The position numbers and the translations under genes are program-made. A stretch of 64,000 bases of DNA from Cyanoderma ruficeps (Eukaryota; Chordata; Aves; Passeriformes; Timaliidae), in NCBI GenBank assembly GCA_008694505.1, contig VZDJ01000301.1, positions 1,031,485 to 1,095,484 of the forward strand, written 5' to 3'. This document shows, in pieces, positions 44,818-58,304 of this stretch (its first letter is position 1; every line of letters starts with the position of its first letter). The notes beneath the pieces were generated by a model. That model worked only from the letters and a program-made list of their open reading frames with translations, ran no database searches and was not told the origin of the DNA.

Positions 44818-44992
44818 ATGCCTCATTTTATTCATCGTTATCAAAGTACTCTACAGAGGAAGATAGTGTGATTACTCCCATGTTACCTGTGAGAAAACTA
44901 AGACACCAGGAGGTCATAGAATTACTCACCATTAGTCAGCAAGCCATAAATACAACCTTGGTCACCCGAGTCCCAGTCTGGTTCTTGCTCTA
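44818..44992 (-). mobile_element. MIR-type SINE, ancient copy
   Basis: On the plus strand this reads like an inverted MIR: ATTACTCCCATGTTACCTGT, GAGAAAACTAAGACACCAGG, AGGTCATAGAATTACTCACC, ACCTTGGTCACCCGAGTCCC. These correspond to the MIR blocks for the Pol III-derived 5' part and the conserved core in reverse order. Identity to the consensus is low, as expected for a copy that predates the mammal-bird split. Such copies are sometimes conserved as enhancers. Confidence 0.6.
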
Positions 44993-47900
44993 AAAGGAAC
45001 TTGTGATTTGGGGTGTTTAGATACTAGAGAGATTCAGAAAGGACTTAATTTCTTCAGGTAGAGTATACACTGTTTCCCCTACACTAAGAAACTCCCAATC
45101 TTCATTTATCTTCAGACACTAGAAGGCTGATGCCCAGGAATGAAAATCAAGGGACTGCAGAAATGCTGTGCCCAGCTTTAAGACACACAGAGGTGTGGAA
45201 GGAGAACTCCAATCCAGACTAAAACCTAATCTTTCTTCCTGAATTTATACAGCATTTAACCCCTTAAAATCCCTTAATTCATGTCCATATTAATAAATTA
45301 GCCCTCAGTCACCACAGAGTGTGAGCTGGATAGAGATTTAAATCACAGAGGAGTCAGCAGCTTCAGCTCCATCAATCCCAATCCACATGCTCGTCCCTGC
45401 CTTCTCCAGTTACACCTTGAAGCTCATCAAAAGCCATGGTAAACAAACGATTTAAAGTTCACGAGCATTACCCCTAAATGCCTGAATCTTGGTGTCAGTT
45501 GTATTTTTAGTTTTTGCGTGGGGAGGGGGCTCCTTTTCAGATCGCACCGTTAAAACTGCAGGAACTTGGCAGCCCTCGGCCTGCCGGAATTCCCCCTGCT
45601 CTGCATTGTAACACTGCAGTGATTTGTAGACATCGGTACCTAATGAAGCTCACAGCTGTGCAAGAGGAGAAGGATGCGGGGTCTGGCAGCACGGGACAAG
45701 CGTGCGCCTGGCAGGCGATGTCATCTGGAATTCCCCGACTTGCGGAGCGCTCTTGTCCCCCGTGCCTGGAGCAGCCACCCTCAGCCAGCAGAGCACACCC
45801 TGGAAACACCCCCTTGTAACACTTTTCCAAAGGTTAGAGACCTTTGGAAATCAAACAGGTTCGTTGCTACCCCCTAAACAGGGAGGCAAAATGAAAATCC
45901 AATGGAGGACAGGCAGGCTCTCCACCTCCTCGGAGAAGATTGCAGTTGAATTTCATCAGCCTCTGTTACACCTCTTTCTGTGTCTCCTTCATCAACAAGC
46001 AGCCTCTCTTCCCAGCATGAATTGCCCTGTAGAATGTATTTTCCTGCTTCTTTCTTTGTCTGATGCCATATTCCAAGGCCTTAGCTCACATGAGCCCAAA
46101 AGAGACTGACTCGTATCCTGGCAGAGGCAGGCTGTGCCGAATTGAGCTCACAAGTGTTTTTTCTCCTTTTGATTTTAAGCCGAGCTTTCAGGTTTAGCAT
46201 TTTAAAATTTAGACTTCCAGCAAGTTCTTTAAACTCTTCAGAATATCTTTGCACATAATGCTGCTCCTATGTGTCAGTCCTAGAAAATAACTCTGGAAGA
46301 ATACTGATGCATGCACGGGTTAGAAAGGACAAATGTAAGGAATAACAAACACCAACACAGGATTCTTTTGAGACAGAATATAACTTCCACCTATTGTTCA
46401 GTTTTTTTCCCAGTTCCCACATTTGTCAGACATTTCACAGACCTGGTCTCTCACAAAAAACCGTGGACAGCAGCATGGGTTATGAGGAGGGGCAGCAGTG
46501 AGAAAAGTGGTTGAGTTGCACAGGGATATGTATTAGAAAATGAAAGAAGATGACTGCCAGAAGGGTAAACCCTGATCTCAGAAGTAGCCAACAGCCAAGG
46601 AGATGTGCGGAACACATAAAGGAACAGGGAGTGGCAGCAGCAAAGGGCTCTGTGACACTGCTGGTGTCCTACAGCATCTGCCAAGGACAGACCAGGGAGG
46701 ACTGTTGTCTTCTCATGTTCTCTAGGCAAAGGGTGCTTGTCCTGCACACGCCCTGTTTCAACTGTGTGTGTATGGTATGTTCTGCTAGGGTCTACTCTAA
46801 CAGTGCATCCTGATCTCCCTGTGACTTAGATTTGTCTTTTGGAAGCATATGTGTGTGAGATGAATAGAAAGGGGTAGGAAGAGATGGTTCAGCTTCCTGG
46901 TTGCTCTTTACTCAAGTCTTCAGTGCACAGGCAACACTGACCTATATCAAAGAAAGTGAAACTGGCTGTACAGAGTAATCCTCCTAATTCACCATGCTGC
47001 AAAACACAAGGGGGATTTTTCTCCTTTCATCATCTCCTTTCAGTTAGAGTCATCTTGAGTAAGACTGCCTGCAGTGAATGCAACATTTGCAGCTTTGTGG
47101 CAGTCCCAGAAAACACATTATATCACTGCAGCCCTGTGCCCTTAACCAGTTCCCTGCTCCAGTGCTGGCTGCACAGCTCCTCTGGGAGGAAAAGACTCCC
47201 TCCACATTCCCACTAGGGTTCCCAGAATGAGCACTGCATGGCCTGCACCCTGCAAACTGCTGGGAGTGGCGTCTTGAAGCTGAACAATTTCAGTACCTCC
47301 ACAGCCCAGGAACCCACGGCATCTCCTATCAACAGCTCATCTAGTCAGCTATCTACATTGTCAGCCTGGCGACAGTGACCATTTTTGCAGAACAGAGATT
47401 TCATCCTCAGGGCTTCAGCAGCTCAGCTCTCCATCAGCACTTGAGACACTTTCCCCTAATTGTAACCCCTATTTTTTTTTCCCTTCAATGTTTCCTTCAC
47501 CATCTTGTGAACTTTCCCAGACGTCTCTTATCTCCCACTCAACTTTTGACACCCCCTTCTTACCCATCCTCAGAAGTTCAGCCACGGACATCCCCTCCTT
47601 TCTGCTCAGCCCTGACACCCACTCCCTTTCTCAGTCCTGGCCGAGATGAAGCACTGCCACAGCAATTCCTCCACTTGCCCACTGCAATTGGTGCTTTCTA
47701 GTCTGGGGTACAAACTCACAATCTGCAGAAGACCACCCAACCTGTGCAGAGAAGCCCAGAGTTAGAATGCAAACCTGGAGCTCAGGACACCCAAGCTCAA
47801 CCCCCAGCCCCTGAGTGACCTATCCAGCTTTGTTCTTTCATTCCTTAGGTGTAACAGTATCCCCAAATTGGTAAAGCATATAGAGATCTGTTAACAATCA

Positions 47901-50900
47901 GTGCATCTCCAGGGAAACATGGTCCCAAGACTTTCCAAATTTAGATAATAATAAAAAAAATGTAAATAATAAATTTTAAGAAAACCTTGAACCCAAAATC
48001 AATTTAAAATGTTTGCATTATTTTGTAACTCACTTTTCCAGTCAATCCCTTTCCCAAACCTATTGTAGTGGTGGTGAGAAGCAGTGCCCATCTGGAGAAG
48101 GAAGAATCAGAGCTGCTGGACAGAGATGAGATCTTTTACTGCAGCAAGTGAGAAAGTCTTCTCAAAAGCAGCACAAGTGGAAAATCCAGGCCCAACCCTC
48201 AAAATTCTGAGGTATTTTTGGTCCAAGTCCAAAAATAAGTATTGTAAGAAAAACTCTACAGGCAAACTGTAAGAAGAAGTAGCCGCAAAGCATTTGCAAG
48301 CCCCTCTAAAAAACTATAAATCTCTTTGGTCTAAGTAGTAGATATAACTTGCTCGATTTCAAATACCCAGCTGAGAACATGAATCTGGGGCTAACTTTTG
48401 AAGTTTGTACAGGAGTTTTTGTAGCCAGACGACCCTGGTAGTTTCACAGCAGTATGAACAGCGTGATGTGTCCTCCCCTCAGGGCAGGAGAGGACAAGCA
48501 CAGCTCTCTGCTGAGGCATCTCCTGATGGGTCAGTGCTCCTCCAGCCCTGCTGCCACAGGCCAACCTCTGCTGTCCAGCTGCAGCTACAGCTGAAGACAA
48601 CAGAGAGCGGTTTTTGTCTCTCTGGGGTCAGTACCTAACCCAAAATTGCTGCATGGCCCACTCGTCCACCATCAGTGATCTGCAGCAGGTGCCTGGGGAC
48701 ATGTGGGGAAGGAAGTAGGAACTCTGACACCTCTGCTATTGCATTCTGTGGCACAGTATGGGGAGACCCCTCATCTTTCCTGGAGGAGCAGTGTTAAATG
48801 CCCAAAGCAGCCTAAAAGAGTTAACCATATCCTTTCAGATACTCAGATCTCTGCAGCATCAGGGAATATTAAAGAAATAAAGCAACAGCCCCAGACATAA
48901 AAGTGGGCAAGGTCATTTTCAAGAGGTGTCAGTCATGAGAAAAATACAGCTATTACAGGTCTTCATCACTACTCTTCTCTAGTGATTTTAGATATTTAAT
49001 AAGTAAAATTGCAAAGTTGTGGAGAGGCAATGGCCCGAAGTCTCATCTTCCTGAGGCTTGCAAAATCAAATTCCCCTCTTTTGAGATTTGGTCATCAGTA
49101 TTTTTCCTGGTATCACATCATTTACCCAATAAAAATACCTACCTCATTTCATTGCTATTTTTTACAAGATATCAGTATTTCCCACAGGCAATGCGACTGT
49201 CTTAACTTTTGCAGTGTTGAGTGCAACCAGCATCTCTAAGTTTTCATTGGTCTACCTCCATCACACCAATACAGAGACCACAGCACAGAATGAAAAATTA
49301 CTTTATTTATTACAGTTAGTAAAATAATTCAGCCAAGCAGATCAGAGCTTCAGAAAGGCAGTCAGGGTGTCAGAATCTGGTTCTGGTTCTACAAGGCTCT
49401 GAAAGAGGCCAGAGCCAAGGGAAAAAAAAATTATCCAAACCTAATAGAAATGTTCCACTTGCAGCAGGGGTAGAGTGGCAAGGAAAGACCTCAGCTACAT
49501 CCACACTGCTGCTCTGGCCAGAGGTCAAGGTCTGGTTTGTGTACTATTCCTTGCCTACATGCAGGCATGTTTTTGAGACAAGGCCCTGGCCTGAGCTCTG
49601 GGCTGTCTGGAGAGGAAATGCCCATGAACACAGTTAACCCAAACCTCTCATTCTATGTAGCCTAGACAAGTTAGGCACAGTCTCAGCTCAACTTCCCACA
49701 GCCCAGTCCACCCCCAAATGTCCTGAGCTCATCTCTTCCTGAGGACTGTGCACCCTCAGAGCAAGTGCCAGCTGCAGGCAGTGCCTAACCACGAGAACCT
49801 GAGAGAAACCCCCTGATCAAGGGAAAATCACCAGTATGGCTGGGCCCCCAAACCAGGGACCTGCTCTGTGCTGGGTAACTGCGAGGGAGACCTCTGAGCT
49901 CCTGGCTGCCCTGCTTGGTAACACAAGTGGAGACTGTGTAGTGCAAAGACCAAAAGCCTGTGGCCCCCATGGCTCGTGATGGGGTTTTAGCCCTGCAACA
50001 TGCTCTGAGCCCTGTTCAAAGTCCGGCATGTTGCCTGCAGCCTTTTCCCTGCTTGCACCATATCACTATCAGTAGTGCTAAGGGCATATGGTCCCCAGGA
50101 CAGTAACACACTCTGCCAACAGTGGGGCTTCCTTTAAACTTGCTGAGATTTGAACTTTTTTGAGAGTGAGATTGTGCCTCTGCCAGGGTTGCCCCAACAG
50201 CTCCTGGGGTTTTTTTGCCGAAGTTCTTGGTGTGCTGCAGCTGCAACCTGGAGGAAGGCGCTGGACACCCCTACACACTGAGCAACAGGTGCTGAGCTGC
50301 TGTTGTCCCAGTGCATGCAGGACAGGCATTTCCCAAATTTGGCCACTGTGAGGAGGCAGCAGGGAGAGGACATGGGCTCAGCGTGGACCCCCCCACCAAG
50401 AGGAAGCAAAGAAAGAGAAATCATGCAGCCCACGCTGACTTTCAGCCCTGGGAAATTATGCATTGCAGGGCATTTAGTCATATAAATATAGTGAGAGAAG
50501 AGAGGGACAGACAGGGAGCACGAAACATGTGCTTCTTTTTTAGAACAGGAGTGTTCCCAGACTGCCTACTGCAAAAGGCTTGTGACATTTTGTGTGGAGT
50601 CAGGTAAGACACTTAGCTCCCTAAGGTACCTACTCTTACAAAAGCTGCTTCTGTCTTTATTTACAAATACTCCTTATGAACTTCTTGGGGGACTTATAAA
50701 GTCCTTCTCACAAGCTTTCTCTCAAAGGTTGAATTTTTAAAATATATCAAATAAATCATCATGATAATACAAAAAGTCCCCAGAACTCTTTAGAAGCAGG
50801 AAACTGTAAACAGCAACATCCTGAGTTTCAGTAAATAATTAAAATGCAAAACAGAAATACCAGCAAAGCAGATGTTAGGTGCAGATTCCTGTAATATGAA

Positions 50901-53900
50901 TTTGGTTGAAGCTTCCCAAACTTGTTACCCCCCCGGCCAACCGGTGAAATCTGGTGTGTTTTGGATACTAAACAATAACTCCCACTCCTCACCCTTGCCA
51001 CCAGTGGTACTCCTACAGGAAAAGGAGCTCTTCTGCTAAATACCATGCAGGCTGTGTTTTTCAGCATGTAGTAACTCTGTGGCAGGGCAGCTATTCCTAA
51101 GCCCAAGGGCAGAGAATCCTTCTCTCAAAAATAAGAGCACTTGCAAAAACCTTCCTATGTGTCACAAAATAGCTCCAAGACAGGGCAGATGAAGGACAAA
51201 GAATTAAGAGCAGATTATAGTCCTGGAAGACAGGAACAAACGAACTGTTTGTCAGGAACACTGCTGGTGTGTAAGGGAATGCTACCTGGAGCGCTCACAG
51301 GATCTGTGCTTTTGTAACTATGCCGGGTGCTAAGAAATTACAGGGTTGGCTCCCTATAATTTTATCAATACATTGCCACACTTAATGTGATTTATGATTT
51401 TTGCTTGTGATAATCTTAAAGCTGTAGCTGCTGTAGTGCTATGAATACATACAGCAACACCCTTTTCATCAAAAACAGGAATGATGTTTCCAGCCTGTAT
51501 ATCTTAAGATGAACACAAATATGAACAACCAAACTTGGAAAACCGTGTAAAGTTTTGTTGTTTTACATGGAGAGTTTTAATCCTGTAATATTTGACCACC
51601 TCATGCCCATGTTAACTCTCTGGGCCAGCTGAACTACAGTTTCACACCTGTCACAGCCACCTCATATGCCCCACTGACAGCAATTCCAGCCATCTCACTG
51701 CTGTTACCCCCCAGATCTTGCTCCCCAGCACTGCTGGCAATACACAGCTGAGCCACTGCTGCTTGCAGCATCCAGCTCACCAGCACAGTTCAAGCTTCTT
51801 TCCAAGCATTTGTTCAGCCTGCAGTGACTTTTGTACCTATCAACATTACTAAACCACACAGGCACTGAATCTCCCAGGGCAAGGTTTTGTAAGCAGGCTT
51901 ATTTTTATGTTGCAAAGAACTTACTGAAGCCCTGATCACTTACTGCAGGGTTTCCCCCTTCTCACTTGGGGAGGTGGCTGTTCTCTTTATAGCTCCACGC
52001 ACTAACTGAATTCCCCTTGCTTATGTGTACTGGTATTTATCACATCAGACCACCTGTGGCATTTGAACACCTGATTGGAAATGACTCAGCAGCAAAATCC
52101 TGTGGGGAGGTGATCTGCACAGGAGTGATTGTAAACAGGCACCAAAAACTCCCAAGTAAGGGCTAAGAACAGATACAGATGTTTTCATGAAGCTATCTGA
52201 GCAGATGTTATCTATCATCACCAGAGCTAGTCAAACCTCAGAAATCTATTATAGCAAAACATTTTCCCTCTGATTATTTCAGTGTTGATCATGGGCTACA
52301 AAATTTTGAGGTAAAAAGAAGTCAAAATTCGTACAGCACAACAACCACTGGCCCCCACCACCGTGTCCATGTTCCCAGGAAGGTTTTCACATATGTGCAA
52401 AACTAACTTAGAGCCAGGCACCAAACTGAAGCCAGGTTTCCTTGATCTTCCTCATCCAAGAACCTCCTTCCTTCCCCATGCCTTATTACTCCTAATGGTT
52501 TTTTTAATAAGGAAGGCTTTGATACTGTTTTGGACACACAGTGTTGAACAGCAGAGGGTTTTATTTTTGAGTCATTTTGCTTTGTATCAGGCCATAAATC
52601 CGGGTGTTGAGAGGAGCTTTTGGAAACTAGCTTGGAGCAGAAGACACAATTTAAATCAGCGTGGAATTGTAACATGTACCATGAGCGCGCTAAACACCTC
52701 TGAACACATGAACTATTAAGAACTTCTTTCTTTAATTTCTTTAGGTTTTTTGGAAGTTGGGTAAGGTACTGTGAATCAGGTATCCTCTCCTTACATTACA
52801 AAGGACTCCATGAAAGATTTCATGTATTCTCCTTGCAGTCTTTTGGGATCTGAGAAGAAAAATGGTGGGTTTGTTTCCACTTTAATCTTTTAAGCAGCAC
52901 TAAAAGGACCTCCAAGCCAACAAATATTTTCTTGAGAAGCCTATACTGTTTTGAAGAGGAAAAAGTGCTGTCCTTGTCAGTGACTATGGAGTAAAGAGGT
53001 CCAGCAGGGACAGAATGGAGGAGGGCAGCAGGGATAAGCAGACTTCAGGGGCTCTGCCAGGAAGAGAGAACTGAAGAGGGTTTAACGTGCAACTCTTGAG
53101 GACTGTTTTGCAAAGATTCTATCTTTTAAACCCATCTTCTGATGAAATTGCAGTACAAGAACAGGACAATGACCAAAGAACAGACCTCCAAGATGAGATA
53201 AATACCCTCCCCTCCTCACCACCAGCTGCACACATCCCTGATGAGGTGCTGGAGGCAGCTGAGAGGTCTCATGCTGGCAGCATGTCCACTGCAGAGCTGC
53301 TCTGCAAAGCCCTCCTGCCAAGGAGGCCACTCTGCAAGAGTTGTTTTGGCACATGGAATGCTGTCCTCTCACGTGCATCTGGCTCCAGCTGTGGTCCTTC
53401 CCCCACGGAATTTTTACCAGGGGAGCCAGCATAAGGAATGTGACCAGCACCCCACAGGGGAGCTCACAAAGGCCAGAAACGAAAGCACCTTCCCACCTCT
53501 ACTTCCTGCATGGAGGCAGTTCTGCTCCTTCAGGAGTCACCAGCTGCTCAGAACAATTTTGGGGCCCTCTCTGAGTCTCTGGAAAGTACCTGCACTATCA
53601 CTGGCTGCAAATAGATCTATACCAAGTCATGTGTCTTACTTTACTCGACTTCAGGTCTTTCTGCCAACACAGCAAATCTGGGCTCTCATTGCATAGGTGA
53701 AGGCAACTGAAATTTGTCCATAGCAGGAGTCCAGTTATTCCTCAGCAAAGCACGAGGAAAGAGAAAATATGTGCAGTTGCCCAAATGCAAGGATTCTGCA
53801 GAGCCTGCACGTGGGATGGGATGCTCCTGTGGGACACGACCCTATGACAGCTTAAGCAAATCTCTGTCACAATGTCACCCAGCTGATACCCGAGTGAAAG

Positions 53901-56416
53901 GAGAGCTGATTACTGCAGCACCGATTCACATCCACGAGGGACACAGCACTCTGCTGCCTGCAGCCAGCATGTTGTGCCTGGATGTGTCCCCTCCCAAGCC
54001 AAGGGAGAGAAGCCTGCAGCCAGTCTCAGTAGTGCTGCTGGCAGTGATGAGCACGGGGTACAGTGAGTCTGCACCTTTGTGCTGTATTGCAGCACTGACC
54101 TTGGCCAGACTCCTATCTGATATCTGCAGTCCATTCACCTGCCCTGTTTGATACGTGTGGGAACCCATGAGGGAAGGTGAAGTGACACATGCAATGCTTC
54201 TGATGAAAGATCTCTTTGAACCCTGGAGCTCTGGCTGGCTGGAACTAGGCCCTGCTCACCAAAATCCATCCAGATACAGCACCAAATAGATGATGTTTCC
54301 ATGGCCCAAACACTCCCCTCCTTTCCAAATAACTTCTAATACCCTCCTTAAGTAATTTCTTACAGTTTTCCTCATTGTTTTCTAAAAATAGATTTTTATT
54401 TTCTACATACCTGGCTGGGGGGTTTTGTTTGATTTTTTTGGTTTTAGCAACCTCTTCAAAACCCAGAACCATGCCTGTATATTCAAGCTTCCAGCACAGA
54501 TGCTGCAGAGACCAGAGGATTTCAGGGTTGTTCCTCTGTTATTAGTGAGGATTGGGAGGCTGGACTGTGTCACATTGTGCTGAGAATACAAAGTGAGAAA
54601 TGAAAGGAGAAAGAGCAGCTTGTGTGAGAGCCCTTTCATTCAAAAGGGAGGAGTGAGCCACGGTGAACACCTTCAACACAGCGATGATGTGAAATCCTGA
54701 GGCCACCAATTAGCCTGGGCATGGGGAGAGGGAGGAGCAGAGCAGGCAGGACTACAGTCCCGTGCACCAGCAGGTGCATTCCCAACAGCCCCCAAAGAAG
54801 AGGGCTCCTGAGTAAAGCACAGCCTAATGACCATTATTTCCAAGAACACAAGTAACTTATCTGTAAACATCACTCCCCCAACCAGGCATTAGCTGAAAAA
54901 AAAGCAGCTTTGGGGAGAGATACTAATTACACAGCTCTCAACAGCTGGACTTTGATCATAATTACAGTGCCTTCTTCATCTTACATTAGTGGCTTTCAGC
55001 TGCAGCTAGGTGGGCACTTCTTGGAAGGTGGAAATCCTGCCTCTTTCAGATAATCAGCTTTTTTTATGACTCAGAGCTGACCTGGGTTTTCTGCAGTGCA
55101 GGATGAGCTCCCACGGTACCATCCAAGCCAGTAATTCATGGGGGTCAGTGGCCTGGGACTTCAGGGCAGGTGCTTCTGCCATTGCAGCAGCACTTCCCAA
55201 GTCCCAGGAGCCAGAGCACTGAGTGTGCATATCCCTGATTTTCAAGTATTTCCCTTTACAAGGGAAGTAAAAGGAAAAAGACTTTGAGGTCTGCTGAATT
55301 TTAGCATCTCTCAGCTCTTTCTGTTTAAGAAGAAAGATGGGCAGATTCAGGATACACCTGTCCAAACAACCTCACTTCAGTCAAGCTACATTTGCATCCT
55401 TCACTTCTGCAAAAGGATGCACATCCCCACCAGCACCCACTGTCCCTCAGCCCCTCTGTCAGCTGGGCTGCAGCTCCAGCACGCAGCAATGAGTGGGTTT
55501 GTGAAGGAGGAGGCTGCTGCCCTGTCACCCAGCTGAGCTCCCTATGATTTTTTGTGATGCTTTGCTTTGACACCCACATTTACGAAGAATTTAGTAGCCT
55601 GAATGGGGGAGCTGGGCTGTTCAGGCAGAGGCTGGAGTGGTCTAAACAATCACACATGGCACAGAGTCGGGGCACTCAGCTATTTTTCCTCACCTGTGGC
55701 GCTGAATTACTGTGTTGTTTGGATATATCATTTTGCAGTGGCCTGTGAATTGACAGGCATAAAGCATATGAACATAATTAAGGCACATTAGCTAAAGCTC
55801 CTCCATGTGCTCTGTGTTCACCTCTTGACAGAGGAAATGTTTTAGCTGCCTCCCACATGTCCTGTCTGATAGACACCCCCAAACTGAAGAGATAAGTAGA
55901 TGAAGCAGAGGGTAAATCAAAGCCACAAATCTTAGAGTTAACTGGGATTTATAACTGCTTCTCCCTCCACACTAAACTACAGGGAAATCTGTGTGACATG
56001 CATACCCTCCCACCAGTTTAACAGGGTTTAAAACACTTTCCACTATTGGTTTTTTGCCAGTATACCTCAGCTCAACATTATCAGTTTGCTGGTTAGATAA
56101 TTACTAGATATAATTTTCAGGTTGCAAAGAAGCACACTGGTATTAGCTAAATAAAGTATTTTGACCACATCAAAGCAGAAGTGTTTCAAACTGTGTAAAA
56201 TAAATGCAATTCTGAAACTATTGAATTTTGTTAAAGCAGTCAGAGAAATGCCGCATAACACATGATGAATATACAACAACTGGAGTTTAAAGATGAAGAC
56301 CATCTATGTCTCAGACTGAGAAAAATGTCTTTGGGACCAGCTTTGAGCTGATTTTGACCTGTGGCAGAGCACAGTCACTAATAATTGAACAAATGCCACT
56401 CTTGGCTCATGTAAAC

Positions 56417-56444
56417 AGACATGCATAACAGCTGAGACATGTTG
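56417..56444. promoter_or_regulatory. Candidate p53/p63 response element in intron 1
   Basis: Two half-sites, AGACATGCAT (56417-56426) and AGACATGTTG (56435-56444), are separated by 8 bases. Each matches RRRCATGYYY with one mismatch in the flanking pyrimidines. p53-family proteins accept two such decamers separated by 0-13 bases, and p63 tolerates imperfect flanks. The pair lies about 1.9 kb downstream of TAp63 exon 1, so autoregulation is conceivable. Binding is unproven. Confidence 0.3.
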
Positions 56445-58283
56445 TTACTCTAAGCTACATCTCAGACAGGTTTTATGACTGAGGGGTGTCACAAATTCTG
56501 TCTGTCCTGAGGGTTCCCACACTGCAATGGTCACTTAAAAACTCATCATGCTGCTAAGGCATGTGATGAGGAGCAGCATTTCTACTGTAAGGCCTGACTT
56601 GCTGGATGAGGCAGATTTTTAAGGGTGAAAGACTTATTTAAAAAGTTCTACCAAATAGACCTTATGGTTTGCTTTTCTCTTTAATTCATGCTCCAGCTGT
56701 ATTTTTTGCCTGAGCCTCAGCATCAATTTTTGGAACCTGTTGTTTGACATGAGATAGGATAGAAACTGGCAGGAGTTCACGGGCTGGGAAGCTGTCCCAG
56801 AGCTCAGGTACACTTCCCAGTGCATCTTCACACTTCCCAGTGTCAGGTTTTTTTCCTTTTTTCCTTTTTCTTCATTTTCAGTTTTGGAATTTGCCTGGCT
56901 GGGGCTTCCAGCCATGGGAACACTAATGTGCTGAAGACTGTACTTCTGCCAGCCCAAATCCACCTTGCTGGGTGGGCAGTGCTCTTGCACTCAGGGTCAG
57001 CGGCGCTGGGTGGCTTTGCAGGAGATCAGAGCGTGGCTGCATGTGCCTGGCCAGCCCTGGGCTCATGTTGTGGAAGGTCTCCTTGGGGAATCCAATACCC
57101 TGGGCTTCATTCCACCTTCCTGTGCCACGGCAGCACGGCCAAGGACCGTGCGCTATTTCCCAGCCTCTCTCCTTTCCCTCTGCTGGCCCCAAACACGGCC
57201 CCTCCTCGCTGCCAGGTCTCCACTCTCCTCCCCAGGACCTTCACACGGCAGTGGCACCAAACACCCGGATTAAGGGGGGATAAAACCCACCACAAACCTT
57301 GTAACAAAGCACAACAGTGGGGAAAAAACCCCACAGAATCACAAAGCTGCCTGCAATGCCACGGGCTGGGTGATGGTGGCCAAGCCCTTTCTCCAACACA
57401 GGGCTATGCAGCGGGGTAGCCTTCCCCAGCACCCTGCAGAGGATGCAGAGTTAATAGTTAACTCTTCCAGGGATTAATGCCTCTGTGAGACACCAGCCAG
57501 GGCTTTTACAAAACACAGAGAGAAACCAGTCTTATAAAGGAGCTCAACAAGTGACTGTGCCCAGAGGATTTCACCTCTCCGAACTTTACGACTGGAAAAA
57601 TACCATCTACATGTCATTTGCATGCTTAAATATAGTATCTTCTATTGGGAGAAACAAACAAACCGACAATGTGATACTGTGACACCTCGTGTGGACATGC
57701 TCTTTTATCTGCTGGAAAGTTATAAAACTCGGCGTAACAACAAAGCTAAATTAAGAGTGGTTGTCAGGCTCTGACGCTGGCTGTTAGACAGAAGGAAAAA
57801 ATATTCCTGGAAAATTGCTCCCTCTTAGATGACAGTTTTTTCTTCTCTGAATTTTTAAATTAATTATTTATCCTTTAAATTCCAAACTCTCAGGGCTTAA
57901 TAGTTCAGCTCATATTATTCCCAGGAGTTTATTTACTTAAAGAGACAAACACACACACAACAGGAAGCTAAAGCCATTCCTCTGCTACCCAAAGCACAGT
58001 GTAACCTCCTGCTCCAAAACACCAGGAGAAAGATACTATCAGCATTCGTCTTATTTGTCATATATTTTTTTTCCCCTCTAATGCCAAAGAGGAAAAAGGG
58101 GATATCTTAAACGGATGCCTATAATTAAACAGTAACCTGTTAGAAAGCCAAAAATAATAATAAGCTCCACTGAGCGTGAAGAGAGCGGCACATTTTTTCC
58201 GCGTGCAGCCCAGCTGCCAGCGGCCGATAGCAGGGAAGTTAACAATTACACAGGAGGCTCTGATCAGACCTGAGATAGGAGGG

Positions 58284-58291
58284 TTACGTCA
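58284..58291 (-). promoter_or_regulatory. CRE-like TGACGTAA just inside intron 1
   Basis: The octamer TTACGTCA (TGACGTAA on the minus strand) lies 13 bases downstream of the exon 1 splice donor. It is one mismatch from the palindromic CREB/ATF site. Its closeness to the TA start suggests a promoter-proximal element, but one octamer can occur by chance. Confidence 0.3.
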
Positions 58292-58304
58292 CGCTCACAC
58301 TCAC

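Larger units (their letters stand above)
38901..58304 (-). other. TP63: TP63 interval between exons 1 and 3; exon 2 not located
   Basis: Bounded by the exon 1 donor at 58304 and the exon 3 acceptor at 38901-38902. Exon 2 (129 bases by my reckoning of human, encoding the FxxxWxxL transactivation helix) belongs here, but I could not find it on reading by eye. The interval contains the N at 39620, the MIR copy at 44.8 kb, low-complexity tracts at 40.05, 43.46 and 54.41 kb, and the candidate p63 half-sites at 56.4 kb. The 55540-55810 region is A/T-rich and may be conserved noncoding DNA. The many short open frames lack homology I recognise. Confidence 0.75.

Noticed and set aside
56820..57419. 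199-codon plus-strand open frame with a hydrophobic, Phe-rich N-terminal stretch
   Set aside because: Starts at GTG, is antisense in intron 1, and the hydrophobic part comes from a T-rich run. No family recognised.
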